The position numbers and the translations under genes are program-made. Positions 8,349 to 16,529 of a stretch of 25,938 nucleotides of DNA are shown in pieces. Source of the stretch: Ga0077527 sp964606765 (GTDB taxonomy: Bacteria; Pseudomonadota; Gammaproteobacteria; Burkholderiales; SG8-41). The notes under the pieces were generated by a model that worked only from the letters and a program-made list of their open reading frames with translations, was not told where the DNA came from and did not search any database. The stretch covers positions 1-25,938 of the forward strand of contig CAZSIR010000028.1 in the NCBI GenBank assembly GCA_964606765.1. Reading direction: 5' to 3'. How positions within the stretch are numbered: position 1 is the stretch's first letter; the number at the start of each line of letters is the position of its first letter.

Positions 8349-9155
8349 ATGGACAGAATGAAAGACAAGGTAGCCTTCCTCACCGGTGCCGGTGCCGGCA
8401 TTGCCAAGGCCACGGCCAAAGCTTTTGTGCGCGAAGGTGCAAAAGTGGCGTTATTTGAACTCGACCGCAAAGCCGGCGAGGCCGCTGAGAAGGAAATCCG
8501 TGCCGAAGGCGGTGAAGCCATATTCATCGAAACCGATGTCACGCAGGACGCCGCGGTCAAACGTGCAGTCGATGCCGTGATTGCCACCTATGGCCGGCTG
8601 GATGTGATCATGAACTGCGCCGGAGGCTCGCTGCAGGAAGACAAACCGGTGCACCAGATGGATCTCGACACCTGGCACAAAACCATTGCGCTGAATCTGC
8701 TGCATCCCTTCCTGTGCTGCCACCATGCGATACCACACATGATCAAGGCGGGTGGCGGGTCCATCATCAACTTTGGCTCGCACCTCGGCACCAAGGGTTC
8801 CGAGAAGCCGGCCTACGCCGCAGCCAAGGGCGGCATCATGTCCTTCACGCAGACGCTGGCCGCGCAGTATGTTGAATACAACATCCGCGCCAATGCCATC
8901 GCGCCGGCGATCGTGCGCACTGAACGTTCGATCAAACGCTGGGAAAACAAGGAGTGGCTGTTTGCCGACAATCCGTCGCCGGCGGCGCGCGCGCGCATCA
9001 CCATGCAAAAGCTGTATCCGTTTTCGGTGGGTGAACCGGAACACATCGCTGCAATCGCGGTGTTCCTCGGCTCTGATGAATCGCGCATGCTGACCGGCAT
9101 CACGATTCCCGCCGATGGCGGACGTTCGTCTTATCTGAAGGTGGCGACGGACTGA
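8349..9155 (+). CDS. Short-chain dehydrogenase/reductase 1 (SDR1)
   Basis: A 268-residue classical SDR, predicted to oxidise or reduce a hydroxyl or carbonyl group with NAD(P). The cofactor loop TGAGAGIA is at 12-19, the NCAG motif (the usual NAG) follows, and the catalytic residues are Ser144, Tyr156 and Lys160 (SHLG...YAAAK). The C-terminus SDESRMLTG...ADGG is typical of the family. An acidic residue after the second strand (ELD) hints at NAD rather than NADP; this is inference. The ATG lies one base after the hydrolase stop. The protein is closely related to SDR2 at 11676 (about 70% identical by eye over the shared C-terminal part). Confidence 0.94.
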   Translation: MDRMKDKVAFLTGAGAGIAKATAKAFVREGAKVALFELDRKAGEAAEKEIRAEGGEAIFIETDVTQDAAVKRAVDAVIATYGRLDVIMNCAGGSLQEDKPVHQMDLDTWHKTIALNLLHPFLCCHHAIPHMIKAGGGSIINFGSHLGTKGSEKPAYAAAKGGIMSFTQTLAAQYVEYNIRANAIAPAIVRTERSIKRWENKEWLFADNPSPAARARITMQKLYPFSVGEPEHIAAIAVFLGSDESRMLTGITIPADGGRSSYLKVATD

Positions 9156-9189
9156 TGTCCTGCCATCCCATGTTCTCGAAAGGATAAAA

Positions 9190-10158
9190 ATGAAATTAAA
9201 TCAATTACTTATAACGGTATCGACAATTCTGCTCAGCGTCGCCGCTACGACCTGCCACAGCCAAGTTTATCCCGGCAAAACCATCCGTATGGTTGTTCCC
9301 ATCGCTGCCGGGGGCGGCACCGACACCATGGCAAGGCTGATTTCGCAGAAGCTCGCTGAGCAGATGAACGTCACGGTTTTTGTGGATAACCGCCCCGGCG
9401 CCGGCACCGTCATCGGCACCGAATATTTTTCCAAGACACCGCCCGACGGCTATACGCTGATGACCGTGGCGCCGGAATTTTCGATCCAGCCCAGCCTGCG
9501 CAAGGTGCCATATGATCCCATCAAGGATTTCAGCTTTATCACGCAGCTCACTTCGGGACAGTACTTTCTGACCACGCACCCCACCGTGCCGGTCAAAACA
9601 GCGCAGCAGTTTGTCGCACTTGCCAAGTCGCGACCAGGCCAGGTGACCTTTGCTTCGTCCGGCAACGGCAGTGCCAATCATCTTGCCGGCGTGCTGTTCC
9701 AGCACATGACCGGTACCAAAATGATCCACGTGCCCTACAAAGGCGCGGGTCCTGCCGGTGTTGCGCTGATCGGGGGGGAAATCGATTTCATGTTCAGCAA
9801 TGTCGCGTCGGCCATTCCTTATGTGCGCTCAGGGAAGTTGCGTGCCATCGCATCCACCGGCGAAAAACGCTCCGGTGTCACACCCGACGTGCCGACCATA
9901 GCCGAATCCGCGGTGCCAGGCTTCGTGGTCACCGGCTTTTTCATCCTGATGGCGCCCGCCGGAACCCCGCGCGAGATCATCAACAAGGTCAACGCCGAGG
10001 CAGTCAAGGCGCTGCAGTCCACGGCATTCAAGGATCGTCTGGCCGCACTCGGACTTGATGCGGTCGGCAATTCCCCGGAAGAGGCGACCAGATTCATCCA
10101 GGCGGAAATCGCCAAATGGGCCCCTGTCGTAAAAGCGGCCGGCATGAAGACGGATTAA
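9190..10158 (+). CDS. Bug/TctC-family solute-binding protein 2
   Basis: A 322-residue periplasmic Bug-family binding protein. GAAAGGA at 9178-9184 is a good ribosome site for the ATG at 9190. The signal peptide is about 1-25 and the mature protein starts near QVYPGKTIR. Family landmarks: VVPIAAGGGTDTMAR, VDNRPGAGTVIGTE, PDGYTLM, VPYKGAGPA and VPTIAESA. The first 15 codons are much richer in A+T than the rest of the island. The next gene, MmgE/PrpD, starts 6 bases after the stop, so the two form a tight unit; 34 bases separate it from SDR1. Ligand unknown. It is clearly a different protein from Bug1 and Bug3, not a recent duplicate. Confidence 0.93.
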   Translation: MKLNQLLITVSTILLSVAATTCHSQVYPGKTIRMVVPIAAGGGTDTMARLISQKLAEQMNVTVFVDNRPGAGTVIGTEYFSKTPPDGYTLMTVAPEFSIQPSLRKVPYDPIKDFSFITQLTSGQYFLTTHPTVPVKTAQQFVALAKSRPGQVTFASSGNGSANHLAGVLFQHMTGTKMIHVPYKGAGPAGVALIGGEIDFMFSNVASAIPYVRSGKLRAIASTGEKRSGVTPDVPTIAESAVPGFVVTGFFILMAPAGTPREIINKVNAEAVKALQSTAFKDRLAALGLDAVGNSPEEATRFIQAEIAKWAPVVKAAGMKTD

Positions 10159-10164
10159 CCTGCC

Positions 10165-11553
10165 ATGGACGCGGCTGCGACCACTGCGGCTCTTGCCCGT
10201 TTTGTCGCGGATACGCCGGTTGCGCGTATTCCGGATGATGTGCTGCATCAGGGCAAGCGCTGCATCATCAATGCTTTTGCGGTGGCGCTGCACGCCACGC
10301 AAGATCCGGCGCTGCAGATGCTGCTCAACGTACTGGCGGCAGAAGGCGGCACGAAGCACGCCTCGGTGTTGGGCGGCACCTTCAAGACCAGCGTGCAGAA
10401 TGCTGCGTTGGCCAACGGCCTGCTGATTCACCTGGATGATTACGACGACACGTTTTTCCCCACCGTACTGCATCCATCAGCGCCGACCATACCCGCGGCG
10501 CTGGCACTCGCTGAGCAAAGGAATCGCAGCGGACAGGATTTTCTGCTCGCCAGCATCCTCGGGCTCGAAGCGACCTGCCGCACCGCGCTGGCGATCCAGG
10601 GTGTGCGTCACGGCGCGGTGTGGCACATGACCGGTACGGCAGGCGTATTCGGCAGTGCAGCCGCGGCGGGGCGGTTGCTTGGGCTGGACGCTGGCACCAT
10701 GGCCATTGCCTTGAGCCTTGCCGGTACCCAGGCTTCGGGCCTGCGCGAAACCTTCGGCACCATGACCAAGGCTTTCCATCCGGCGCGTGCGGCGCAATCC
10801 GGCGTGCTGTCGGCATTGCTGGCGCAGCAGGGCTTTACCAGCGCCAGCACCATCATCGAAGGTCGCCACGGTTTCATCGCCGCATTTGCGCCCGGCGATG
10901 GTGACGCCGCCTGCATCACGGATGGTTTGGGCGAACGCTGGGAAGTGATGAACAATGCGCCCAAACCCTATGCTTCCGCGATCCTCAGCCATCCGCTGAT
11001 CGACGCGATGCTGGCTTTCCGCAGCCAAGGCGTGTTGCCGGAGCAGGTTGCCAGCATTCGCGGTCGTGTAAACCCGTTGACCATCAAACTGGAAAGCCGG
11101 CCGGATCCGCAGACCGGGCTTCAGGGACGTCTGTCGTTCCAGCACGCGATGACCATGGCGCTGGTGGATGGGGTGTGTTTTCCCGCGCAGTTCACCGACG
11201 AACGCGTGCGTGATCCGCGGGTGATTGCATTGCGCAGCAAAATTGCCGTCGAGGCTGATGCGTCGATTGCCCAGGACCAGTGCGAATTGACGCTGACAAT
11301 GAATGACGGCCGCTCGCATACCCAACGTGTGGCACATGCCACCGGCAGTCCGGACAATCCGGTGACCGATTCACAGCTTGATCGCAAATTCCGCGAGCTC
11401 GCCGGCAGCGTATTGCCGAAGGCGCGGGTCAAACGGCTGCTTGCCGCGCTATGGAGGCTGGAGCAGGTGGCTGACGTGGCCGGGATCGTCAGGCTTTGCC
11501 GTATCCCGCGTCGCAGTGCCTCGTTGTCAGTGAAAACCCAGCAGGCAGATTAA
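10165..11553 (+). CDS. MmgE/PrpD-family protein
   Basis: A 462-residue protein of the MmgE/PrpD family, whose known members include 2-methylcitrate dehydratase and cis-aconitate decarboxylase-like enzymes. The length is usual. Family features are the N-terminal helical part, HLDDYDDTFFPTVLHPSAP near residues 90-110 (the acid-rich active-site region), the GATCRTAL-like helix, and WHMTGTAGVFGSAAAAG near 150-168. It probably dehydrates or isomerises a hydroxy acid, but family members differ widely in substrate and no specific name is justified. Genes for other methylcitrate-cycle enzymes (PrpB, PrpC, AcnD) are absent, which argues against 2-methylcitrate. It starts 6 bases after the Bug2 stop. 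Confidence 0.9.
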   Translation: MDAAATTAALARFVADTPVARIPDDVLHQGKRCIINAFAVALHATQDPALQMLLNVLAAEGGTKHASVLGGTFKTSVQNAALANGLLIHLDDYDDTFFPTVLHPSAPTIPAALALAEQRNRSGQDFLLASILGLEATCRTALAIQGVRHGAVWHMTGTAGVFGSAAAAGRLLGLDAGTMAIALSLAGTQASGLRETFGTMTKAFHPARAAQSGVLSALLAQQGFTSASTIIEGRHGFIAAFAPGDGDAACITDGLGERWEVMNNAPKPYASAILSHPLIDAMLAFRSQGVLPEQVASIRGRVNPLTIKLESRPDPQTGLQGRLSFQHAMTMALVDGVCFPAQFTDERVRDPRVIALRSKIAVEADASIAQDQCELTLTMNDGRSHTQRVAHATGSPDNPVTDSQLDRKFRELAGSVLPKARVKRLLAALWRLEQVADVAGIVRLCRIPRRSASLSVKTQQAD

Positions 11554-11675
11554 TTATGGTTGTATAACGCAATAGTCTTGTGAGTTATACCGGGTTTAAT
11601 TACATTCACTGACCGTCCGGCGGATCCCGGTTTGACCCGATCCGCCATGTAATCTATTGATTTTAAAGGAAAATT
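11554..11675 (+). promoter_or_regulatory. AT-rich gap with two inverted repeats ahead of SDR2
   Basis: A 122-bp gap that breaks the otherwise tight island. It holds a perfect inverted repeat GTATAAC (11562-11568) / GTTATAC (11584-11590), 15 bases apart, and a strong hairpin GGCGGATC (11619-11626) / GATCCGCC (11639-11646) whose loop can also pair GGT with ACC. The hairpin has no direct T tract, so it is not a textbook terminator. A new promoter or operator for SDR2-TauD-Bug3-MR is plausible. AAGGA at 11666-11670 is the ribosome site for SDR2. Confidence 0.4.
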
Positions 11676-12332
11676 GTGGGGAGACTCGAGGGCAAGGTAA
11701 TGTTGCTGACGGGNNNNNNNNNNNNNNNNNNNNNNNNNNNNNNNNNNNNNNNNNNNNNNNNNNNNNNNNNNNNNNNNNNNNNNNNNNNNNNNNNNNNNNN
11801 NNNNNNNNNNNNNCAGGAAGACCGCCCGGTGCATGAAATGGATCTGGATGTCTGGCACAAGACCATCGCACTCAACCTGCTGCATCCTTTCCTGACCTGC
11901 CGTCACGGCATCCCGCATTTGATGAAAGCCGGTGGCGGTTCGATCATCAACGTGACTTCGCATCTGGGCCTCGTCGGTTCGGTGAAGCCGGCTTATGCAG
12001 CGACCAAGGGCGGCATCATCTCTTTTACCAAAACCCTTGCTGCGCAGTACGTGCAGTACGGCATCCGGGCCAATGCGATTGCACCGGGATCGATCCGCAC
12101 CGAACGCCAGATTGCACGCTACGAGAGCAGCGCGATCGTCGAAAAGCCCAATGCCGCGACCCGCGAGCGGGCGACTTTTCAGAAGCTGTATCCGTTTTCC
12201 AAAGGGGAGCCTGAGGACATCGCATCGATAGCGCTGTTCCTCGCCTCCGACGAATCACGCATGCTGACCGGCACCACCATTGCCGCGGACGGCGGGCGTT
12301 CGAGTTATCTCAAGGTTTATTCCGAAGATTAA
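11676..12332 (+). CDS. Short-chain dehydrogenase/reductase 2 (SDR2), interrupted by an assembly gap
   Basis: A classical SDR closely related to SDR1. The start is GTG at 11676 with AAGGA five bases upstream, giving a start like SDR1's (RLEGKVMLLTG against MKDKVAFLTG). The sequence then enters 100 N and resumes at QEDRPVHEMD. Catalytic residues are present after the gap: Ser in VTSHLG, and Tyr and Lys in YAATK. By comparison with SDR1 about 82 residues (about 246 bases) should lie between the flanks, so the 100 N is too short and the true protein should be about 268 residues. The reading frame happens to stay open across the gap as written. Most of the Rossmann fold and the NAG motif cannot be seen. 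A TauD/TfdA gene follows after 32 bases. Confidence 0.88.
   Translation: MGRLEGKVMLLTXXXXXXXXXXXXXXXXXXXXXXXXXXXXXXXXXXQEDRPVHEMDLDVWHKTIALNLLHPFLTCRHGIPHLMKAGGGSIINVTSHLGLVGSVKPAYAATKGGIISFTKTLAAQYVQYGIRANAIAPGSIRTERQIARYESSAIVEKPNAATRERATFQKLYPFSKGEPEDIASIALFLASDESRMLTGTTIAADGGRSSYLKVYSED
11714..11813. other. Assembly gap (100 N)
   Basis: Exactly 100 unknown bases, the customary placeholder for a scaffold gap of unknown size. It lies in the N-terminal half of SDR2, in the part matching SDR1 residues 14-95. Confidence 0.99.
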
Positions 12333-12364
12333 GCAACCATGCCGCTCAGGAGGAACTGAACATC

Positions 12365-13321
12365 ATGTCTAGCGCTACAGCCAGCGTTCAAGCGCCTGCC
12401 CGCATCAATGTCATCCCGGCCAAAGCCGCTCTCGGCGCCGAAGTGCAGGGTATTGATCTCACCAGGATCGACGATGCCACCTTCAAGCAACTGCACGACA
12501 TCTGGCTCGACCACCTGCTGCTGGTGTTCCGCGGCCAGAAATTCACGGCCCAGGATCTGGTGACCCTGGTCAAACGCTTCGGCACGCCGGTGAGTTCATC
12601 CGGCCTGCACAAGCGCAGCCTCGAGGAGCGCACGGCGAACAAGGTGTTCAATCTGCCGCCGGAGGTCACCGTGGTGACCAATGTCCGCGAAAACGGCAAA
12701 CCGGTCGGCATCCTGGGTGACGGCGAAGTGGTGTGGCATTCGGACTTTTCCTTCAAGGAAGAGCCGACGGCCGCGCGCATGCTGCTGGCCGTGGAAATTC
12801 CGCCGGCCGGTGGTTACACCTATTTTTCGAACTGCTATGCCGCGTACGACGCACTGTCGCCGGCGATGAAAAAACGCATCGCCGGCATGACCATCAAACA
12901 GGCCAACATCGTCGATACCGCGATGCAGATCCGGCCCGGCGCGTCGCTGGACATGGATATCCGTGACATTCCCGGTCCCAGCCACCCGATCATCTCCACG
13001 CACCCCGAAACCGGCCGCAACATGATTTTCCTCGGACGCCGGCACAGCGCCTATGTCAATGGATGCACGCTGGAGGAATCCGAAAAGCTGCTCGATGATT
13101 TGTGGGCACATACCACCGACCCGCGTTTTGTCTATGAACACCACTGGGCGGTGGGTGACGTCGTGGTGTGGGACAACCGCGCCACGCTGCATCGCCGTGA
13201 CGCTTTCAACTCGGAAAGCCGGCGCATCCTCTACGCGGCGCAGGTCGAGGGGCATCGTCCGTTCGAGGCACCCGATGCGCTGAGCCTGCCGCCGCACCCG
13301 AGGTATGCAGTCGCGACCTGA
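12365..13321 (+). CDS. TauD/TfdA-family Fe(II)/2-oxoglutarate dioxygenase
   Basis: A 318-residue non-haem iron oxygenase of the TauD/TfdA family, which hydroxylates a substrate while splitting 2-oxoglutarate to succinate and CO2. The facial triad is visible: His125-x-Asp127 in WHSDFSF and His276 in NRATLHRRD, with the 2-oxoglutarate-binding arginine at 286/287 (SRRILY). The N-terminal ALGAEVQGIDL motif is typical. AGGAGG at 12348-12353 precedes the ATG. Known members act on taurine, 2,4-D, alkyl sulfates and others; the substrate here cannot be deduced. It lies between SDR2 and Bug3, in what is probably one transcript with SDR2. Confidence 0.93.
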   Translation: MSSATASVQAPARINVIPAKAALGAEVQGIDLTRIDDATFKQLHDIWLDHLLLVFRGQKFTAQDLVTLVKRFGTPVSSSGLHKRSLEERTANKVFNLPPEVTVVTNVRENGKPVGILGDGEVVWHSDFSFKEEPTAARMLLAVEIPPAGGYTYFSNCYAAYDALSPAMKKRIAGMTIKQANIVDTAMQIRPGASLDMDIRDIPGPSHPIISTHPETGRNMIFLGRRHSAYVNGCTLEESEKLLDDLWAHTTDPRFVYEHHWAVGDVVVWDNRATLHRRDAFNSESRRILYAAQVEGHRPFEAPDALSLPPHPRYAVAT

Positions 13322-13402
13322 AAGCCGCACCGGCTGTGTTTGTACGCCAGCGGGCGGTTTCAGGCCGGCCGCTCGATAATAACGATCATGAGGAGAACGA
13401 CA

Positions 13403-14368
13403 ATGAACCGAGTTCCGGGCGTTATATGGCCCATGCTGTGCATGGCTCTGGTCTGCCCCGTTGCCGCAGTCGCGCAGCAATATCCGACCAAGCCGGTGCG
13501 AATCGTGGTCGGTTTCGGAGCAGGTGGCGGCACCGATCTCGCCGCGCGTGCGATCGCCCAGAAACTTTCGGAGGCTTACGGCTCTTCGTTCATCGTGGAT
13601 AACCGCCCCGGCGCTTCCGGCAATCTGGCCGGTGACATCGTGGCCAAGTCCAATGCGGACGGCTACACGATACTGATGGCGAATTCGACCATCGCGATCC
13701 CGAGCCTGTCAGTGAAACTGCCCTTCGATGTACGCAAGGATTTTCAGCCGCTCAGCGTAATCGCGCTCGGACCTTCGGTGCTGGTTGTGCATCCCAGCCT
13801 CCCGGTCAAGGACGTCAAGGGGCTGATTGCGCTGGCCAAATCAAAACCCAAGTCCCTTTCATTCGGTTCCGGCGGCGTCGGCAATGTGACGCACCTGGCG
13901 ATGGAATTGTTGATGTCGAATGCGAAGATCGAAATGGTCCACATTCCCTACAAAGGGGGCGCGCCATCGGTAGTGGGTCTGGTGAGTGGTGAAGTGCAGG
14001 CATTGTTTACATCCATCCCCACTGCGCTGCCGCAGATCAATGCCGGGAAAATGCGTGCGATCGGTGTTTCCATCTCCAAGCGCAATGTTGCCCTGCCCAA
14101 CGTGCCGACCATTGCCGAAACCCTGCCCGGTTATTACGCGGCGTCATGGTATGGCCTGCTGTTGCCGACGGGCGTTCCCAAACCGGTGGTGGATTCCCTG
14201 TCCAGGGAGATTGTTGCCGCCATGGAAGTGCCGGCGATCCGCGACGGCATGCTGAAGCAGGGTTTCGAGCCGGTCGGCAACAAACCCGAAGAGTTCAGGA
14301 AGTTCATTGCCGAAGAAATTCCGCGCTGGGAAAAGGTCGTCAAAACCGCGGGGATCAAGCCGGAATGA
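13403..14368 (+). CDS. Bug/TctC-family solute-binding protein 3
   Basis: A 321-residue periplasmic Bug-family binding protein. The ATG at 13403 has AGGAG at 13391-13395 seven bases upstream and gives a standard signal peptide (about 1-24, before QQYPTKPVR). In-frame upstream starts (TTG 13340, ATG 13388) would place extra residues before the signal and are rejected. Landmarks: VVGFGAGGGTDLAAR, VDNRPGASGNLAG, DGYTILM, IPYKGGAPS and VPTIAETL. The gap of 81 bases from the TauD gene is the widest in the last module, and the MR/MLE gene follows after 37 bases. Ligand unknown. Confidence 0.93.
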   Translation: MNRVPGVIWPMLCMALVCPVAAVAQQYPTKPVRIVVGFGAGGGTDLAARAIAQKLSEAYGSSFIVDNRPGASGNLAGDIVAKSNADGYTILMANSTIAIPSLSVKLPFDVRKDFQPLSVIALGPSVLVVHPSLPVKDVKGLIALAKSKPKSLSFGSGGVGNVTHLAMELLMSNAKIEMVHIPYKGGAPSVVGLVSGEVQALFTSIPTALPQINAGKMRAIGVSISKRNVALPNVPTIAETLPGYYAASWYGLLLPTGVPKPVVDSLSREIVAAMEVPAIRDGMLKQGFEPVGNKPEEFRKFIAEEIPRWEKVVKTAGIKPE

Positions 14369-14405
14369 CGAATATTCGGGCAAGTGCACCGGAGGCGGAA
14401 AACCC

Positions 14406-15581
14406 ATGATTGATCGCATCGAGATTTACGTCACCAGCCTGTCGACGCGGCTGAAGCGGATTTTTTCCAGCGGCGTTTACGACACCGGCCCCAACGACAG
14501 CATCAACAGCAAACCGGTGCTGGTGAAGGTCTACGCCGACGGCGTGGTCGGCATGGGGCAGATCCGGCCGATCAGCCCCGGCCACTTTGTCGCCGATACC
14601 ACGCAGAGCATGGTCGCTGCGATCAGGGAAATCTACGGCCCGGCGCTGCTCGGCAAATCGATTTTCGACATCGAGGCCATCAACGAAATGTTCGACAACC
14701 GCCTGGCCAACAACCCGGCGGCGCGCGCCGTGCTCGACATTGCCGTGCGCGACGCGATGGGCAAGGCGCTGAAAACCCCCCTCTACAACCTGATCGGCGG
14801 CTGCTGCCAGCCGCGCATCCCGCTCGAATGGTCGGTGAGCATGGCCGATGATGTGCAGACCATGATCGAGGAGAGCAAACGCGCAGTCGATGAGTTCGGC
14901 ATCAAGGTGCTGTGCCTGAAAATGGCCGACCGCCGCGGCTGGAAGCACGATGTCGCCAACTTCGCTGCGGTGCGCAAGGCCGTCGGTGACGACATCATGA
15001 TCGGCATTGATCCCAACGCCGGCTGGACCGTGGCCGATTCGCTGCGTGCCATCGCCGAAATCATTCCGATGGATCTGGGTTACATCGAACAGCCCATCGA
15101 GCGCCGCGATCTCAAGGGCATGGCGGAAATCCGCCGCGCCGCGGGTGGCGTGCCGATGATGGCGGACGAGGGCGTGTTCACGCTGCAGGACGCGTTTGCG
15201 CTCGCCGAGGCGCGCGCGATCGATGCCTACTGCATCAAGCTCTACAAGATCGGCGGCATCACGCCGGCGAAGAAAATTGCCGCCATGGCCGAAGCCGCAA
15301 ACATCCAGCTCAATTGCGGCGGTCTGGCCGTCCAGTCGCAGCTTGAAGCCGCGGCCGGGGCGCATTATTACGCCAGCGTGCCGAAGTCGCGCATGATGGG
15401 CGCCGCCGAATTCGTGATGGGCCTTAACGCGACCGCCAAGGATCCGATCTGCCCCGAGAGCGATTTCAAAATCGACAATGGCCATGTCAATGTGCCCACC
15501 GGTCCCGGACTCGGCATCACCATCGACGAAAAGGCGCTCAAAACCAACACGCTGCTGCACGAAACCGTCGGCAAAAAATGA
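14406..15581 (+). CDS. Mandelate racemase/muconate lactonizing enzyme-family protein (enolase superfamily)
   Basis: A 391-residue enolase-superfamily enzyme, which would abstract a proton next to a carboxylate and then isomerise, cycloisomerise, racemise or dehydrate. The ATG at 14406 has GGAGG at 14391-14395. Metal ligands Asp202 (IDPN), Glu228 (EQP) and Asp254 (ADEG) and the bases Lys172 (LCLKM) and Lys278 (CIKLYKIGG) match the spacing of the MLE subgroup. The first lysine of the usual K-x-K is replaced by Cys170. The substrate cannot be named from sequence. It is the last gene of the island; its stop lies one base from the stop of the convergent CysB-like regulator. Confidence 0.92.
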   Translation: MIDRIEIYVTSLSTRLKRIFSSGVYDTGPNDSINSKPVLVKVYADGVVGMGQIRPISPGHFVADTTQSMVAAIREIYGPALLGKSIFDIEAINEMFDNRLANNPAARAVLDIAVRDAMGKALKTPLYNLIGGCCQPRIPLEWSVSMADDVQTMIEESKRAVDEFGIKVLCLKMADRRGWKHDVANFAAVRKAVGDDIMIGIDPNAGWTVADSLRAIAEIIPMDLGYIEQPIERRDLKGMAEIRRAAGGVPMMADEGVFTLQDAFALAEARAIDAYCIKLYKIGGITPAKKIAAMAEAANIQLNCGGLAVQSQLEAAAGAHYYASVPKSRMMGAAEFVMGLNATAKDPICPESDFKIDNGHVNVPTGPGLGITIDEKALKTNTLLHETVGKK

Positions 15582-15582
15582 T

Positions 15583-16515
15583 TCAGCGCGGCCTGCCGCC
15601 GGTGAGTGCCGACTGAATGTCGGTTTCCGTAAGCTGCGGTGCCAGCATCAGTATGAAATCAGCCACGAATTTGCGCACATGTGAATTCGCCCGCAGCCGG
15701 GCATAGGTCGTCGTCGATTCAAAGAGGTGGCTGGCGTCACGCGCTCGCAAAGCCCGATCCTGGGACTTGTTGAACGTGATCGTGGTCAGGATGGCGATTC
15801 CGAGCCCCAGTTCGACATAGGTCTTGCTGACATCGGCATCCACCGAGCCGAAGACAATGTTCGGTTCGATGCCCGCCTTGCGAAAGGCGTTCATCACCTT
15901 CCATCGTCCGCTGTACGCCGGGTCGTAGGTGATGATCGGATGTTTGGCGATTTCCCGGAGCGTCAGGGTCTTGGCCTTCAGCACCGGATGTCCTGCCGGG
16001 GCGACCACGCTGCGTTCCAGCGGAAAGCACGGAATGGCCGCCAGTGTCGGAAATTCACGCACCGTATCCGGCCCGATGCTGATGTCGACCTCGCCCGCAT
16101 CCAGCAACTCGCAAATCTGCTCCGGGTTGCCCTGGCGCAAACCCAGCCGGATGCCGGGATATTTTTTGATGAACTTTTCGATGATTTTCGGCAGCACATA
16201 ACGCGCCATGGTGTGGGTGGTGCCGATGGTCAGCTGCCCGGTGGAAACCTCGGTGAAATCCTGCCCCAGGTTTTTCAGGCTGTCGATTTCGTTGAGCACC
16301 CGCTTGATGGCCGCGATGGCCTGCTGACCCGGTTCGGTCAGTCCGATGATGCGATTGCGTTTGCGCAGGAAGATGTCGAATCCGAGCTCCCCCTCGAGCA
16401 GCTGGATCTGCTTGCTGATGCCCGGTTGCGAGGTATGCAGTGCGTCGGCTGCCGCGGAAATGTGGTTGCCCTGGCGGAAAACCTCGAGGATGTATTGCAG
16501 TTGTTTAAGGGTCAT
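15583..16515 (-). CDS. CysB-like LysR-family transcriptional regulator
   Basis: A 310-residue LysR regulator of the CysB/Cbl type. The helix-turn-helix region is MTLKQLQYILEV...HISAAADALHTSQPGIS, and the C-terminal half is a periplasmic-binding-protein-like effector domain. The TSQPGISKQI helix and GLTEPG turn are typical of CysB relatives. I prefer the ATG at 16515, where CysB proteins usually begin; an in-frame ATG at 16527 would add four residues. Known CysB proteins sense O-acetylserine or N-acetylserine and sulfur state, but the effector here is unknown. It converges with the MR/MLE gene and is the best positional candidate for controlling the island. It may also be co-transcribed with the LysR gene upstream of it. 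Confidence 0.9.
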   Translation of the reverse strand: MTLKQLQYILEVFRQGNHISAAADALHTSQPGISKQIQLLEGELGFDIFLRKRNRIIGLTEPGQQAIAAIKRVLNEIDSLKNLGQDFTEVSTGQLTIGTTHTMARYVLPKIIEKFIKKYPGIRLGLRQGNPEQICELLDAGEVDISIGPDTVREFPTLAAIPCFPLERSVVAPAGHPVLKAKTLTLREIAKHPIITYDPAYSGRWKVMNAFRKAGIEPNIVFGSVDADVSKTYVELGLGIAILTTITFNKSQDRALRARDASHLFESTTTYARLRANSHVRKFVADFILMLAPQLTETDIQSALTGGRPR

Positions 16516-16529
16516 GTGTGCGCCCATCC

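Noticed and set aside
10165..11553. Naming the MmgE/PrpD gene prpD (2-methylcitrate dehydratase)
   Set aside because: The family is broad and no other methylcitrate-cycle gene is present.
11714..11813. N run as a biological deletion or insertion in SDR2
   Set aside because: A run of exactly 100 N is an assembly placeholder, and the flanks match SDR1 with the expected residues on both sides.
13323..13335. AGCCG-CAC-CGGCT hairpin after the TauD gene as a terminator
   Set aside because: The stem is only 5 bp and there is no T run; Bug3 and MR/MLE appear to continue the same unit.
14355..15560. Long open frame of about 400 codons on the minus strand opposite the MR/MLE gene
   Set aside because: It lies fully opposite a gene with complete catalytic residues, has no family motif, and is rich in His, Arg and Ala as expected of an antisense frame in GC-rich DNA.
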